Of a stretch of 64,000 bases of DNA, positions 10,067-19,355 are shown piece after piece. Source of the stretch: Euglena gracilis (Eukaryota > Euglenida > Euglenophyceae > Euglenales); the NCBI GenBank assembly GCA_039621445.1, contig CP154954.1:25742954-25806953 (forward strand), given 5' to 3'. The position numbers were made by a program, and so were the translations under genes. Every line of letters begins with the position of its first letter. The stretch's first letter is position 1. The notes below the pieces were generated by a model that had not been told where the DNA came from, did not search any database, and was given only the letters and a program-made list of their open reading frames with translations.

Positions 10067-10150
10067 ATGCCTGCCCCTCCCACTGTTAAGCAGTTTGTGG
10101 AAGCCCTCCAAAAGGTGAAATCATTCTGGTTATGCTGTCACCCTGTAAAA
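10067..10150 (+). pseudogene. possible N-terminal fragment of the FFVAW.GW family, copy 3
   Basis: From the ATG at 10067 the frame gives MPAPPTVKQFVEALQKVKSF. It aligns with MLPRPQKTSEFLAVLEKVI inside the copy at 4044 (P.P.....F...L.KV). A T-rich tract ending TTGAG precedes it, as T-rich tracts precede the other copies. The frame then runs into the satellite, so it is at best a fragment. The match is short and could be chance. Confidence 0.3.
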
Positions 10151-10198
10151 TATTTTTCATTCATAACACGGTACAACGCAAATGTACCGTGTTCGCAA

Positions 10199-10440
10199 CA
10201 CGTGTACATTGTACGGAAAGCGTGTTTACTCTTTTTGGTAACACGTGTACATTGCAGGAAAGCATGTTTACTCTTTCGGTAACACGTGTACATTGTATGG
10301 AAAGCGTGTTTACTCTTTTTGGTAACACGTGTACATTGCAGGAAAATGTGTTTACTCTTTTGGTAACACGTGTACATTGTGCGGAAAGCATGTTTACTCT
10401 TTTTGGTAACACGTGTACATTGCACGGAAAGCGTGTTACA
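10199..10440 (+). repeat. CACGTG satellite with alternating 43- and 41-bp units
   Basis: CACGTGTACATTG begins at 10199, 10242, 10283, 10326, 10367 and 10410, so spacings are 43, 41, 43, 41, 43. Long units carry ATTGTNNGGAAAG, short ones ATTGCAGGAAA. The true repeat is thus an 84-bp dimer. Two related units lie at 9957-10025. Confidence 0.85.
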
Positions 10441-10522
10441 AACACATCTACACCACCGCTGTACACGTGGATTGAACACGGTTTTCACGGCCGGTGTACA
10501 TCGTGGACTTAACACGGTTTCA

Positions 10523-11340
10523 AAAAAATAGCCAAATTGAGGCACTGTAGCAGATGTCGACCAAAGACTGCCCTGAGACCCTTCGGAAAATACACTGTCC
10601 TCGACACGAGGAATGCAATATGTTTGCAAAGCCCCTTATTTCTTCCTACCAAAAGCATTCAAAATCACATCAAAACTTGGGACATATTACTCACTCTAAT
10701 TCATTCGTCATTAAACACTTTTCCACAAAGTTCAAAACAATACTTCAAGAACAACTACCGGTTTCTCAATGCCTCTGCCCGTGTAAAATGCCCAAGTTCA
10801 GTATTGCACACAAAAGATTTTGCAAGGTTCCCAAAATGCAAATTCATTTGACGTCCACCAAGATTCCATCACCTCTCAGCTCTTTGTCATTTGAGATTGC
10901 CCATGAGTTTTGGTGGAGCACGCCGTCGGCCAACCGTCGGCCAGGCATGTGACTCACAGGAAAATGAGGTCCACATCCTTGTGGTGGTGAATCTCAATAA
11001 CCTCCCTTCAAGGTCATGTTTATTGTTGTTGGAGGTTACGTTTTGGGTTGCAATTGGGATTTTTTGCATTTTTTTTTGGACATTTTGGCAATTTTGGCCA
11101 ATTCCAACCAATTTGGTCTAGTTCGGGTCAATTTCATGGTCATCTTGAGGGATTTTCACCTGAAAAATCATGCTGCTTTAAACGACCTAACAATGGCACA
11201 ACTACTGTCCTGTGTGCTGTATTGTAAAGCGGCAAAAAAATGGCCCAGACGAACCCTAATGGTTGAAAGTGGTTGAATTTTTGTGTAAACAATTCAAAAC
11301 AAACCAAAATCACCCAAAATGGGCATTGGACATTCAAAAT
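10523..11340. other. no gene recognised
   Basis: A 132-codon + frame (10554-10952) has no recognisable motif. The remainder is A/T-rich with GGTCA..GGGG stretches beginning at the right edge. Confidence 0.35.
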
Positions 11341-11344
11341 TAGG

Positions 11345-11412
11345 GTGGGGGTGGTGCGGGTCACGTGGGGGTCACGGGGGGGTCACGGGGGAAGTATGCC
11401 ACTTTGGAGGTA
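11345..11412 (+). repeat. GGTCACGGGG cluster, copy 1
   Basis: GGTGCGGGTCAC followed by GGGTCACGGGGG units and TATGCCACTTTGGA. Repeated at 12303-12368, with related clusters at 8.91, 12.22, 12.83 and 28.79 kb. Runs of four or more G make this potential quadruplex DNA. Confidence 0.7.
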
Positions 11413-11479
11413 GTCGGGAGGCAGCATCCATGACGTTGCATCCTATCATGAGAAGGGCGGCACACATCCTAAAATCGGT

Positions 11480-11770
11480 GATTTTTGGTCCAAAAAAGTG
11501 GTCATTTTTGGCCATTCTTGGGCCATTTTTTGAACAAAAAAACTGCTTTTTGGTACGAAAGTGGTCTTTTTTTTTGATGATTGTTATGTCCGATATTGTC
11601 ATTTTTTTCCATTTTTTGAAAGGGAATTTTGTCAGGATTTTCTTGACTGTCGCATTTTTAGGGAGCATTTTGGGCTTAAAAAAATGGCCCAAAGCCATTT
11701 TTTTGAAAAAAAATGGCCCAAAATGGCCATTTTGAAAAAATGGCCAAAAAAGTCTGTTCTGGGTGTGGAA
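11480..11770. repeat. low-complexity TGGCCAAAA region
   Basis: Dense (A/T)n TGGCCA, TTTTTGGCC and AAAAATGGCC steps in both orientations. The same vocabulary occurs at 1.8, 5.97, 15.0 and 43.3 kb. No coding capacity was identified. Confidence 0.5.
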
Positions 11771-12007
11771 ATGCACCAACGTTAGGCACTTGGGCCATTT
11801 TGGGTGTGAAAGTGCGTTGAGCGTTGGGTGCCAAAAAGGGTTTCGGCTGTCCAAATGGAAGGTGGGGTGAGGACCATTCTTTTCTGTTTTGGGGGGGTTT
11901 CTTCCACAAAAATTTCATGTTTCCCCACCCCCCCTTTTTGCCATGAAATTCTTTCCCACTTATGCAATTACCTGTTTTGCCAATGGGACATATTTTGGGT
12001 CAAATTC

Positions 12008-12860
12008 ATACGCCAAAAAAGCGCCATTGCTTGGGTCGAAAATTGTTTCACCTCAAATCTTGGCATTTCTTTCCATTTTTGACCATGTCAAGGCAAATTT
12101 TGGATGGTTTCAACCAGAAAATTGATGAAAAACGACCAAAGCCGCCACCTACATCAAAAAGCAGGCTGAAATAATGATGAAGGTTGATGCATTGTCTGAA
12201 AATCGAAGGCTCGATTCTCGGGTCACGGGGGGGTCACGGGGGGAGTCACGTGGGGGGGGGTCACGGGGGTAGCGCCCCCAAAAAAATGTTGCTACGTGAA
12301 GGGGGTGGTGCGGGTCACGGAGGGGTCACGGGGGGGGGTCACGGGGGAAATATGCCACTTTGGATCAATGGGACATATTTGGGTCAAATTCCTACGGGAC
12401 GCGGGGGGGGGGCGCGGGGGGGGACGCGGGGGAGAACTCTGGCCCAACAACCTCCGCACGTTTTCTTTTGTGTCACCTAAATTTCTATGCAAATTTCCTT
12501 TGGCCGACCAAAAAATGTGCCCGGCCAAAATCTGGGACGCGGGGGGGACGCGGGGGGGGGGGACGCGGGGGGGGGACGCAGGGGGCGGAGGAACAACCCC
12601 CTACGCCAAAAAGGCACCATTGCTTGGGTCGAAAATTGTTTCACCTCAAATCTTGGCATTTCTTTCCATTTTTGACCATGTCAAGGCAAATTTTGGATGG
12701 TTTCAACCAGAAAATTGATGCGACCAAAGCCGCCACCTACATCAAAAAGCAGGCTGAAATAATGAATGAAAAGAAAGGCTGAAGTGATGAAGGTTGATGC
12801 ATTGTCTGAAAATTGAAGGCTCGATTCTCGGGTCACGGGGGGTCACGGGGGGAGTCACGG
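12008..12860 (+). repeat. direct duplication, about 240 bp, 593 bp apart
   Basis: 12008-12250 (TACGCCAAAAAAGCGCCATT ... AAGGCTCGATTCTCGGGTCA) is repeated at 12601-12850 with a few substitutions and indels. Both copies end in GGTCACGGGG runs. The stretch between contains GGGACGCGGGG runs. Confidence 0.85.
12440..12600 (+). repeat. dispersed repeat R5, copy 1
   Basis: CACCTAAATTT.TATG.AA, TTTCCTTTGG.CGACCAAAA, TGCCCGGCCAAAATC and GGGACGCGGGG match 26140-26300 in the same orientation. Confidence 0.7.
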
Positions 12861-13389
12861 GGGGGGGGGGGGCACGGGTGTAGCGCCCCCGGTGTTACCT
12901 CAAGGATAGATATTGGTACTGGTTTTTGGGGTAGTCTCGATAAATTTGGATAGATTGGCACCCCGACATTGTCGATGAAAGTCGATAAAACCAATATGAT
13001 CTTTTTGCGCCTCATTTTTTGTGATTTGGAGAATTCCAAAATCGCCAAACAACAACAACAACAACAAAGTGCGTTACCCCAATAAAGCCGATATTTCATG
13101 ATATTTTTTCGGGACCTGATAAATTCAAGGGAGACAAGGCAGTATAGATGGCCATTCCCCCCCCCTGTACAGGACAGAAAAAAGGGGGTCCAAACCCCCC
13201 CCATTTCCTACCACTTTGAGACAGTTCGTGGAAAATGAAAGAAAAAAAGGTGAAACTGGCGAAATTTCACAGAATAATCTAAAAAAATTAAAAATACGGC
13301 CTTTTTGATCAGATAGGTTGAAAATGAAACCCAAAATAGGAGGGCAAAAAGACATCGAGGCATTGAAAACCCTTTTTGTCCTTGTAACT

Positions 13390-13575
13390 GTGAATAGAGG
13401 CCCGGCGCCTGCCCTGTATTTCGTGGGTGTGAACACAAAATACAGGGCGGTATTTTCTATTCACGAATACAGGCTGTATTTGTGAATAGGATTTTTAGAA
13501 AATTTTGGGCAAAAAAAAAACGCCCCGAAAGTGCCCTAAACCATGGCGTGAAGCACATCAATGAAATACAGGGTA
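13390..13575. repeat. foldback cluster (CTGTATTTCGTG family)
   Basis: GTGAATAGAGGCCCGGCGCC and TGCCCTGTATTTCGTG face ACAAAATACAGGGCGG and CTATTCAC. Further copies with GAATACAGGCTGTATT and GAAATACAGGGTAGGCGC follow. Related to 3.82-4.01 kb. Confidence 0.6.
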
Positions 13576-13659
13576 GGCGCTTCAAAACACAAGAAATCCA
13601 ACGTGCTTATTTGCTGCCTTTTTTTGCCTCGTTTTCCGCAATTGCAACAAATATTTTCT

Positions 13660-13757
13660 AAAAACCGTGGGCATAACCCGTGTACAGGCCGTATGACGGG
13701 TCAAGGCGCCCTTGACCCGTTTTACACCCTGTATACGGGTAACAGCCCACGATTTTT
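13660..13757. repeat. long imperfect palindrome
   Basis: AAAAACCGTGGGC ... ATAACCCGTGTACAGG ... GACGGGTCAAG meets CTTGACCCGT ... CCTGTATACGGGTAA ... GCCCACGATTTTT around a central GGCGCC. Arms are about 47 bp with a few mismatches. Confidence 0.75.
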
Positions 13758-14194
13758 CGTAAACCGTAAAATTAAGCGATTTTCAATGGCAACTGTCTCG
13801 GGGATAGGCAGTACAGTTGGCCATTTTCGGGACCCCCCGTCCCCCCCTCTATACGGGACAGAAAAACGGGGGTCTGGACCCCCCCTTCCTCCCCCTGCCT
13901 TGTCTCCAAGATTTTGGATAAACCCGATATGGGCCGACATCCAATATCCATCCTTGGTTACCTTTCAAAAATTAGGACTTTGCACACCATTGGGGGTGTC
14001 TTCCCCGCGTCCCCCCCGCGTCCCCCCCGCGTCCCACTTTGGAACCCACGGAGACGGTAGCGCCTATGTCAAAGTTCATTTTCAAAAAAAACCGTTTTTT
14101 ATATAAAAAAAAGCCAGCTCTGCTCTCATTTGAGAGGCACGTGTCCTTTTTTTTGAGTGGCACGTCCCAATGGGGGTGTTTGGGACGCGGGGGG

Positions 14195-14633
14195 GGGGTG
14201 ACCAGGGTTCGATATAAGGACAGGTGGGGGGGGGGTGGTCTGGACCCCCCTGCGAGCCAGGAGGGGGGGGTGGGGGGGACACCCCCCCACCTAAACAGGT
14301 GCGCGGTCTGGGTTTCCGAATTTCGGCCCGGCGCGAAGCGCCGGGCCGAAAATTTTTGACCCCCCAAAACGACCAAAAGTGCCATTTTGGGCACTTTTTG
14401 GGCAAAAATGTGCCAAAAATGCAAAAAAATTTCGGCGCAAAGCGCCGGAGGAAAAAATTGACCCTTTTGGGGGGGGGGGCCGGGAACCCCCCCGAGGGTC
14501 GGTCCGGACCCCCCTGGCAGGTGGGGGGGGGGGGCCGGACCCCCCCTGCGGGCCAGGAGGGGGGGGTGGGTGGGGGGGACACCCCCCCACCTAAACCATA
14601 TACGCCCTCCTTATATCAAACCCTGGGGGTGAC
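14195..14633. mobile_element. hAT-like non-autonomous element, copy 1, with 8-bp target duplication
   Basis: The element is 14203-14625 (423 bp). Its ends CAGGGTTCGATATAAGGA and TCCTTATATCAAACCCTG are inverted repeats, and it is flanked by GGGGTGAC at 14195-14202 and 14626-14633. An 8-bp duplication with CAGGG ends is the signature of the hAT superfamily. The body has G/C runs, two GGCGC hairpins (14334, 14434) and no gene. An inverted copy is at 56.59 kb. Confidence 0.8.
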
Positions 14634-14659
14634 ACGGGGGAGGCGCCATTTTTGGGACG

Positions 14660-14835
14660 GTGAAATTAGGAATTTGCTGCGAGAAAATCTTTGCCAAATT
14701 AGGATTCTACCACAGCAAATTAGGACTAACCCACACCAAATTAGGAATCACCCACCGCAAGTTAGGAATCACCCACACCAAATTAGGAATCACCAACCTC
14801 AACTTTGCCCGGAATTAGGAATCAGCCTCCTAAAT
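14660..14835 (+). repeat. AAATTAGGAATC degenerate tandem repeat
   Basis: (A/G)AATTAGGA(A/T)TC recurs about every 25-30 bases between 14660 and 14835, with CACCCACA(C/A)C linkers. Similar blocks lie at 8.74, 17.64, 26.6 and 28.4-28.75 kb. Confidence 0.65.
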
Positions 14836-14875
14836 TTGGCTGTCTCGAGAACAAAATTTTGGTTCCAACCCAAAG

Positions 14876-15068
14876 GAGGCTAGGCGCGCCGCTCGGGGGG
14901 GGGGGGGTCCGGGACCCCCCCCCCGTGCGGCCCTTGCGCGGCCGCTCGCCCCCTCCCTCCGGACCCCCCCCCCCCCCCCCTGTGCCTATCATAGCCAAGA
15001 AAAAGGAATTTTTCTGAGCAAAAATGGTCCAAAAATGGCCAAAAATGACCACTTTTTGGACCCGAAAA
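14876..15068 (+). repeat. dispersed repeat R3, copy 2
   Basis: AGGCTAGGCGCGCCGCTCGG, CTGTGCCTATCATAGCCAAG and TGACCACTTTTTGGACCCG match 5801-6110 with a shorter middle. Confidence 0.7.
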
Positions 15069-15080
15069 TTTCAAAAAAAG

Positions 15081-15130
15081 TTCAACCTCAATGTCAACGA
15101 CCTCAACCTCAACCTCAACCTCAATGTTAC
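15081..15130 (+). repeat. CCTCAA hexamer array
   Basis: Several CCTCAA / CTCAAC units with interruptions. A cleaner array is at 17057-17100. Confidence 0.7.
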
Positions 15131-15414
15131 CTCAATGTCCAAAATTCAAAAAAAATGAACTCACAAAAAGCATGGATTGGCCCATCTCCTCTTCTAAACC
15201 CTTCCTCAAAGGCAAGTTTGACAGCTTTTAAGTCAATTTACAACATATGTGGGTGGAAACAAGAAACAATAGTGGGGTGCCGATTCAAAACTTGAAATAA
15301 GTGACCAATTGCCCAATGTTTGAAAAAATCCAGCCAAGGTTCGGCAAATTTCGAAATTTTGGGAATTTTTCATTTCAATTGAAAAATTCGAAAAATTCGA
15401 ATTTTTCGAAAATT

Positions 15415-16008
15415 TCAAAAATCGCGGAACGCGAATCTTGGTATTCCTAATTCATCAGAATTATTGGTGCTCGGCGGAAGAGACTTGCATTTTGTGGACT
15501 GTGCAGACAACTCTAAGATGCCAGCCGGATGCAGGAGCATATGGTGAATTTGCCAATCTTTCAGTGAATGTACATTTTTCTCTGTTTCAGATCTCACGGG
15601 CAAGAAATTACTGAAATTTATCACGCTTGAAATGAGTTTTCTGGTTCCTGTTGCTGTTCCTGTTTGCTTTTCAATGGCAAAGAACGGCCAGTTTTGAACC
15701 AGATGTGGTGGCCAGTTTTCGGCCACATGTGGTGGCCAGTTTTGGGCAGAAGTGCTGGCTAGTTTTGGGCTAGATGTAGAGAGGGTTTGGTGCAGGGGGT
15801 TTTGGCTTCTACTGGGGGAAAAAATTGAAGGCCGAAAAAATTTATTGGGAAAATATTGGCGTACAGAAATCCTGCCAAATTTTTCCGGCTTTGAAAATCC
15901 TGCCTCAAAAATTTCAAAATCACCCTTTTTCCAGTCATCTTGCAAACAAAACCTGCCAATTTTTTCTGGGCTGTTTTCAGGTTTGGCACCAATTTTTTCG
16001 GCTTCCAA
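15415..16008 (-). CDS. unassigned 197-codon open frame over a short repeat
   Basis: One of the longest uninterrupted frames of the left half, on the minus strand. Its middle reads SAQNWPPHVAENWPPH and QNWPF, which is just a roughly 25-bp DNA repeat (TGTGGTGGCCAGTTTT at 15690-15790) in translation. No family, signal peptide or domain is recognised. The flanks are A/T-rich. It may be a chance frame in repetitive DNA, so it is listed with low confidence. Confidence 0.2.
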   Translation of the reverse strand: MEAEKIGAKPENSPEKIGRFCLQDDWKKGDFEIFEAGFSKPEKFGRISVRQYFPNKFFRPSIFSPSRSQNPLHQTLSTSSPKLASTSAQNWPPHVAENWPPHLVQNWPFFAIEKQTGTATGTRKLISSVINFSNFLPVRSETEKNVHSLKDWQIHHMLLHPAGILELSAQSTKCKSLPPSTNNSDELGIPRFAFRDF

Positions 16009-16200
16009 TTTTGTCTAGCTTTAATCCCCCCCCCCCGGTACGGGGGGGGGTGGCCTGGGGGGGGGGGGGTTCTGCGGGTGGGGTGGGCTGGGGGAGGGGG
16101 TTGGTTTTTTTTCCATTTTATTGGGAGGTTTCTGCGGGGGGGGGGTGTACTTTTGCAACTGCGTGGCCATGGTTTGGTGGGCCGGAAAAAAAAAACCCCG

Positions 16201-16689
16201 GTTGGAGTCATACATCTCTCTAAGGACCCGGGGGGGGGGTTGCTGGGCTAGGGCTAGAAATTTGGGCTGGCTAGAAATTTTGGCTGGCTAGCCCGCCCCC
16301 CCCCCCGGGGGGGGGGGAGGGGCTGGACCCCGGCTGGACCCGAACCGGGGCGAGCTGGACTGAAATCGGAAAAATGCCCAAAAATGACCTGCAGAACACA
16401 GTTTTGAAAAAATGATGCATCTGAAACCCCCCAAAAATGCCCCAAACGCCCCCCAAACCCCATTTTTGGCCACTTTTGAACACAGTTTTTCAAAAAATTT
16501 CGGCGCTTTGCGCCGAAAAATTTTGGGCTGGACCCCCAAAAAAGGCTGGCTAGCTGGGCTAGCAGCACCCCCCCCCGGGGGGGGGGGGGGCTGCTGCGGC
16601 TGGGCTGGGCCCAAATCGGGGCTGGCTGCAGCCGCCCCCCCCCGGGGGGGGGGGGTTCGCAAAACCTTAGAGAGATGTATGGTTGGAGT
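16201..16689. mobile_element. hAT-like non-autonomous element with 8-bp target duplication
   Basis: The element 16209-16681 has perfect 17-bp terminal inverted repeats, CATACATCTCTCTAAGG and its complement. It is flanked by GTTGGAGT at 16201-16208 and again at 16682-16689. The interior (473 bp overall) has GCTGGCTAG motifs, G/C runs and a CGGCGC-TTT-GCGCCG hairpin at about 16500. No coding sequence. The 8-bp duplication again suggests mobilisation by a hAT-type transposase. Confidence 0.85.
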
Positions 16690-17056
16690 CACGAGCGGGA
16701 TTTTCCGCAAAGGCAGGCAAAATTTATCTGAAGCACTTCTCGAGAAGGTGTTTTTTCTGTCTGCGAGTACCTTGGAAATGCCGTCACCGTGGGAAGGACT
16801 GTAGCCAGCGGAAGGAAAACAGATCCCCCTTGCAGTGCTTCACCCTGTGGAATTTTTGGAAATTTTCCTCACAAAAAATTCGAATAATTCAACTTTGAAA
16901 AAGTCGAATTATTCGAAACGGAAAAAAACGCCGAACCCTGAATCCAAGTAATTTGCCTCTCTTTGTAACACTCTTTTTCAATTCTCTTTGTTGTTGAGTC
17001 GTTTTCCTTTGGATTTTGGCATTGAGGTGACATTGAGGAAAGATGGAGGTTGGAAA
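16690..17056. other. no gene recognised
   Basis: Mixed-composition spacer between the hAT-like element and the CCTCAA array. No recognisable protein, and only small A/T-rich inverted repeats (TTCGAATAATTC / GTCGAATTATTC at about 16880-16915). Confidence 0.35.
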
Positions 17057-17100
17057 ACCTCAACCTCAACCTCAACCTCAACCTCAATACCTCAACCTCG
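17057..17100 (+). repeat. CCTCAA hexamer array
   Basis: CCTCAA repeated five or more times, then CCTCAATACCTCAACCTCG. Confidence 0.85.
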
Positions 17101-17404
17101 ATCCAGCCTTGATGACGGTTTCAAATTTCCCTTCCTTGATCACAAGGATGAACCTAAAATCAACCAAATTGTCACAAAAACCAGTCTTTTTGGTTGTTTT
17201 CCCCAAAAATAGTCAAAATCAGCCATTTTGATGCCATTATTCCTACTTTTGTTGTTTGAAACCATTCCAATGTCTGATCCCAAGCAGGGGGGGAGACTGA
17301 AATTAAAAGAAAGATTTTCCAACCAAGACCATGAATGTGTTTTTTTAAAAAAAAAAAATGAAAAAAGAAAACGCGCTTTCTTGACTTTGTTTTTAACGAG
17401 TTGC

Positions 17405-17500
17405 CACCTGACATGACCCCCATTTGTCCCCCCCCCCCTGATTTGGCCAAAAGGGGGGTCCGGGCCACCCCGAGGGCGGCCAAATGGGGGGGGTTGGTAT
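17405..17500. repeat. small foldback element (TTTGTCC / GGCCAAAT)
   Basis: CATTTGTCC plus a C run and TTTGGCCA at the left face GCGGCCAAATGGGG at the right, around GGGGGTCCGGGCC. Related ends are at 18530-18785. Confidence 0.45.
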
Positions 17501-17557
17501 GCATGTGAAATGAAAAAAAAACTTTGCAAAACAAGCACCACAACACCGTGCGTCCTC

Positions 17558-17591
17558 AGACACCGGTTCGGCTACCGCCCGAACCGGTGTC
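17558..17591. repeat. hairpin GACACCGGTTCG
   Basis: GACACCGGTTCG and CGAACCGGTGTC around a 10-base loop. A second GGCGGTGTCTG follows at once. Confidence 0.75.
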
Positions 17592-17639
17592 CCAGGCGGT
17601 GTCTGGGACACAGTTCTCGATATAAAAACCTGGCATTTC

Positions 17640-17900
17640 CTCCCAAAATAGGAGTTGGCACCGAAAAATTAGAAATTTTCCACCCAAAATTAGGACTTTG
17701 CCCCAATATTAGCATCCACCTAAAACTTGAATTACAGCTAACGGCTGAAATGTTGGCCACCATACCTGAGAATCGTGGCCACAGGGCTTAAAATGAGGGC
17801 CACGGAACCTAAATTCAGGCCAGAGAACCTAAAAGTAGTGTCCACTGAACCTAAAAATAGTGTCCACCGGACCTAAAAATAATGGCCACTGGACCTAAAT
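17640..17900 (+). repeat. degenerate tandem repeat (AAATTAG.A..TT and GGCCAC..GACCTAAA)
   Basis: Begins with TTAGGA-type steps and grades into GTGTCCAC.GAACCTAAA.TA steps every 25-28 bases up to about 17900. Confidence 0.55.
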
Positions 17901-18428
17901 CTGGGACATTCCTGAAATTGTGGGGTAGACGTGCTGCCACACATGAAGACGTCCCAAATGAATTCCTGTTGGTGAAAAATGTTATCCATTTTGCAACGAA
18001 GCAGACATTGTGGAACAAAGCCCCCCAAAAATTTCCTGTTTATCTGTGCAAGGTGGAAACAATTCCCCAGTATCATGCTGGAAACCAGGAGACAATTGCA
18101 TCGTACAAGATTCTTTGAATTAAAAACAACAACAAAGGAGGCATTGTTCAGGAAGGTTGGAGGGAGAAGTCCACACTGCACATAAATGTCAAAGAACTAA
18201 GTGAAGCAATAAGCACCGTAAAAAGCCTAACAAAACCTAGAGAAACAGTTTTACTTCAGTGGACAATCAGATAATTTATTATTACTGAACAAAGGGGAAA
18301 AACAAAAAAGACCCCTTCAACACAATGCTCAGAACATTTTTCAAATGGTGCATGGAGCACAAAATAAACCTGCAAGTACAGTGGGTTCCTTCAAAAGAAT
18401 GTCTTTCGGACCCCATAAGTGCCAAACG
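17900..18428. other. no gene recognised
   Basis: Open frames of 67-102 codons occur on both strands but carry no recognisable motif. Confidence 0.35.
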
Positions 18429-18429
18429 G

Positions 18430-18522
18430 TAGACTGGGGGGGGGGGGTAGTGGGTAGTCGGCCGACTAGTCGGCCGACTACCCACTCTAATGTACTAACG
18501 GGTCAAAACCGCCGACTTTTAA
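18430..18522 (-). repeat. dispersed repeat R1, copy 3 (inverted)
   Basis: AGACTG, a G run, GTAGTGGGTAGTCGGCCGAC, CACTCTAATGTACTAACGGG and CCGCCGACTTTTAA form the reverse complement of the copies at 3.28, 5.36 and 23.95 kb. Confidence 0.75.
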
Positions 18523-18527
18523 CGTGA

Positions 18528-18785
18528 CCCCCCCCCTATTTGTCCCCCCCCCCTAATTGGCCAGAGCCGAGGTGGCCAATTAGGGGGGGGGGTTACTCAT
18601 TTCAAGGGAAAATGCCTTTGTTCGGGTGTTTTTCGGGGGTTCGCGACTATGAAGGACGGGGCCCAGGTGGCCAATTAGGGGGGGGGTTAGGGGTAACCCC
18701 CCCCCTAATTGTCCCCCCCCCCCTAATTGGCCAGAAGGGGGGTCCGGGCCGCCCGGAGGGCGGCCAAATAGGGGGGGGGGGTCAC
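18528..18785. mobile_element. nested small foldback elements (CCCCTAATTGGCCA)
   Basis: C-run-CTAATTGGCCA and TGGCCAATTAG-G-run occur in inverted pairs at 18550/18575, 18665 and 18722, with GTGACC / GGTCAC at the outer ends (18525, 18782). Probably one miniature element inserted in another. Confidence 0.5.
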
Positions 18786-19134
18786 GTTAAGCCCCCGGCG
18801 CCGTACGGATGATCGGCTATTACGATCCCGGAGGTCGTACCGACCATGGTCGGGCCGACCTAGGTCGGGACCATTGGCTATGGCCTATCGACCATTGGAG
18901 GTCGGGCCGACCTGGTCGGCCCGACCTCCAATCATCCGCATTACCCCCCCCCTTTTTTGAAATTTAAGCCCCCCCCCCCCCGGAAACTTGAATCAGTATT
19001 CAGTAAAATTTGACTCAAAATGCATGGAAAAGCATTGGAATGAGGTTGAAACTGGCAAAAAAACGTCCCATGTTAAAGAAAGAGACCCTAATGAACTTAG
19101 TCGGCCTACAGCTTCCTCCGGGTGGGCGGGGGGG

Positions 19135-19355
19135 CCGACCCCCCCCCCCCCGCCCAAAATAACAATATCCCCTTGTTTCTGCAAGGCAACGGTGGCCAAA
19201 ACGCGCATCCTAACAAAATCCTTTTGTGTGTGCAAGGCAAGGATGGCCAAAACGCGCCCCCCAACAAACTCCCTTTGTGCTAGCTTAGTCGGCCTACGGC
19301 CTCGGGGGGTTGCCGCCCCCCCCGGACCCCCCCTGCCCAAAATAACAATATCCCC
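19135..19355 (+). repeat. 190-bp satellite, left part
   Basis: CAAGGCAACGGTGGCCAAAA, CTAACAAAATCCTTTTGTG, CAAGGCAAGGATGGCC, TAGTCGGCCTACGGC and CCAAAATAACAATATCCCCT form one unit. The array is interrupted by the element at 19356 and resumes at 20291. Confidence 0.75.

Larger units (their letters stand above)
9784..10522. mobile_element. TIR element with internal 43/41-bp satellite
   Basis: The left end (TTGAAACTGTGTTAAG, GTCCAC, ATGTACACCGG, GTGAAAACCGTGTTCAA) is repeated inverted at 10452-10522 (GAACACGGTTTTCAC, CCGGTGTACAT, GTGGACTTAACACGGTTTCAA). This gives roughly 65-bp terminal inverted repeats at about 85% identity. The 739-bp body holds a CACGTGTAC satellite and a fragment resembling the element-borne open frame family. 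No clear target duplication was found. A non-autonomous DNA transposon is the simplest reading. Confidence 0.7.
12891..13963. mobile_element. probable TIR element containing palindromes
   Basis: GTTACCTCAAGGATAGATATTGG at the left is mirrored by CCAATATCCATCCTTGGTTACC (13941-13962), about 20 of 22 matching. GGAGACAAGGCAG (13128) and CTGCCTTGTCTCC (13902) form an inner inverted pair. Two foldback stems lie inside. No coding sequence was recognised. No target duplication could be read. Confidence 0.45.
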
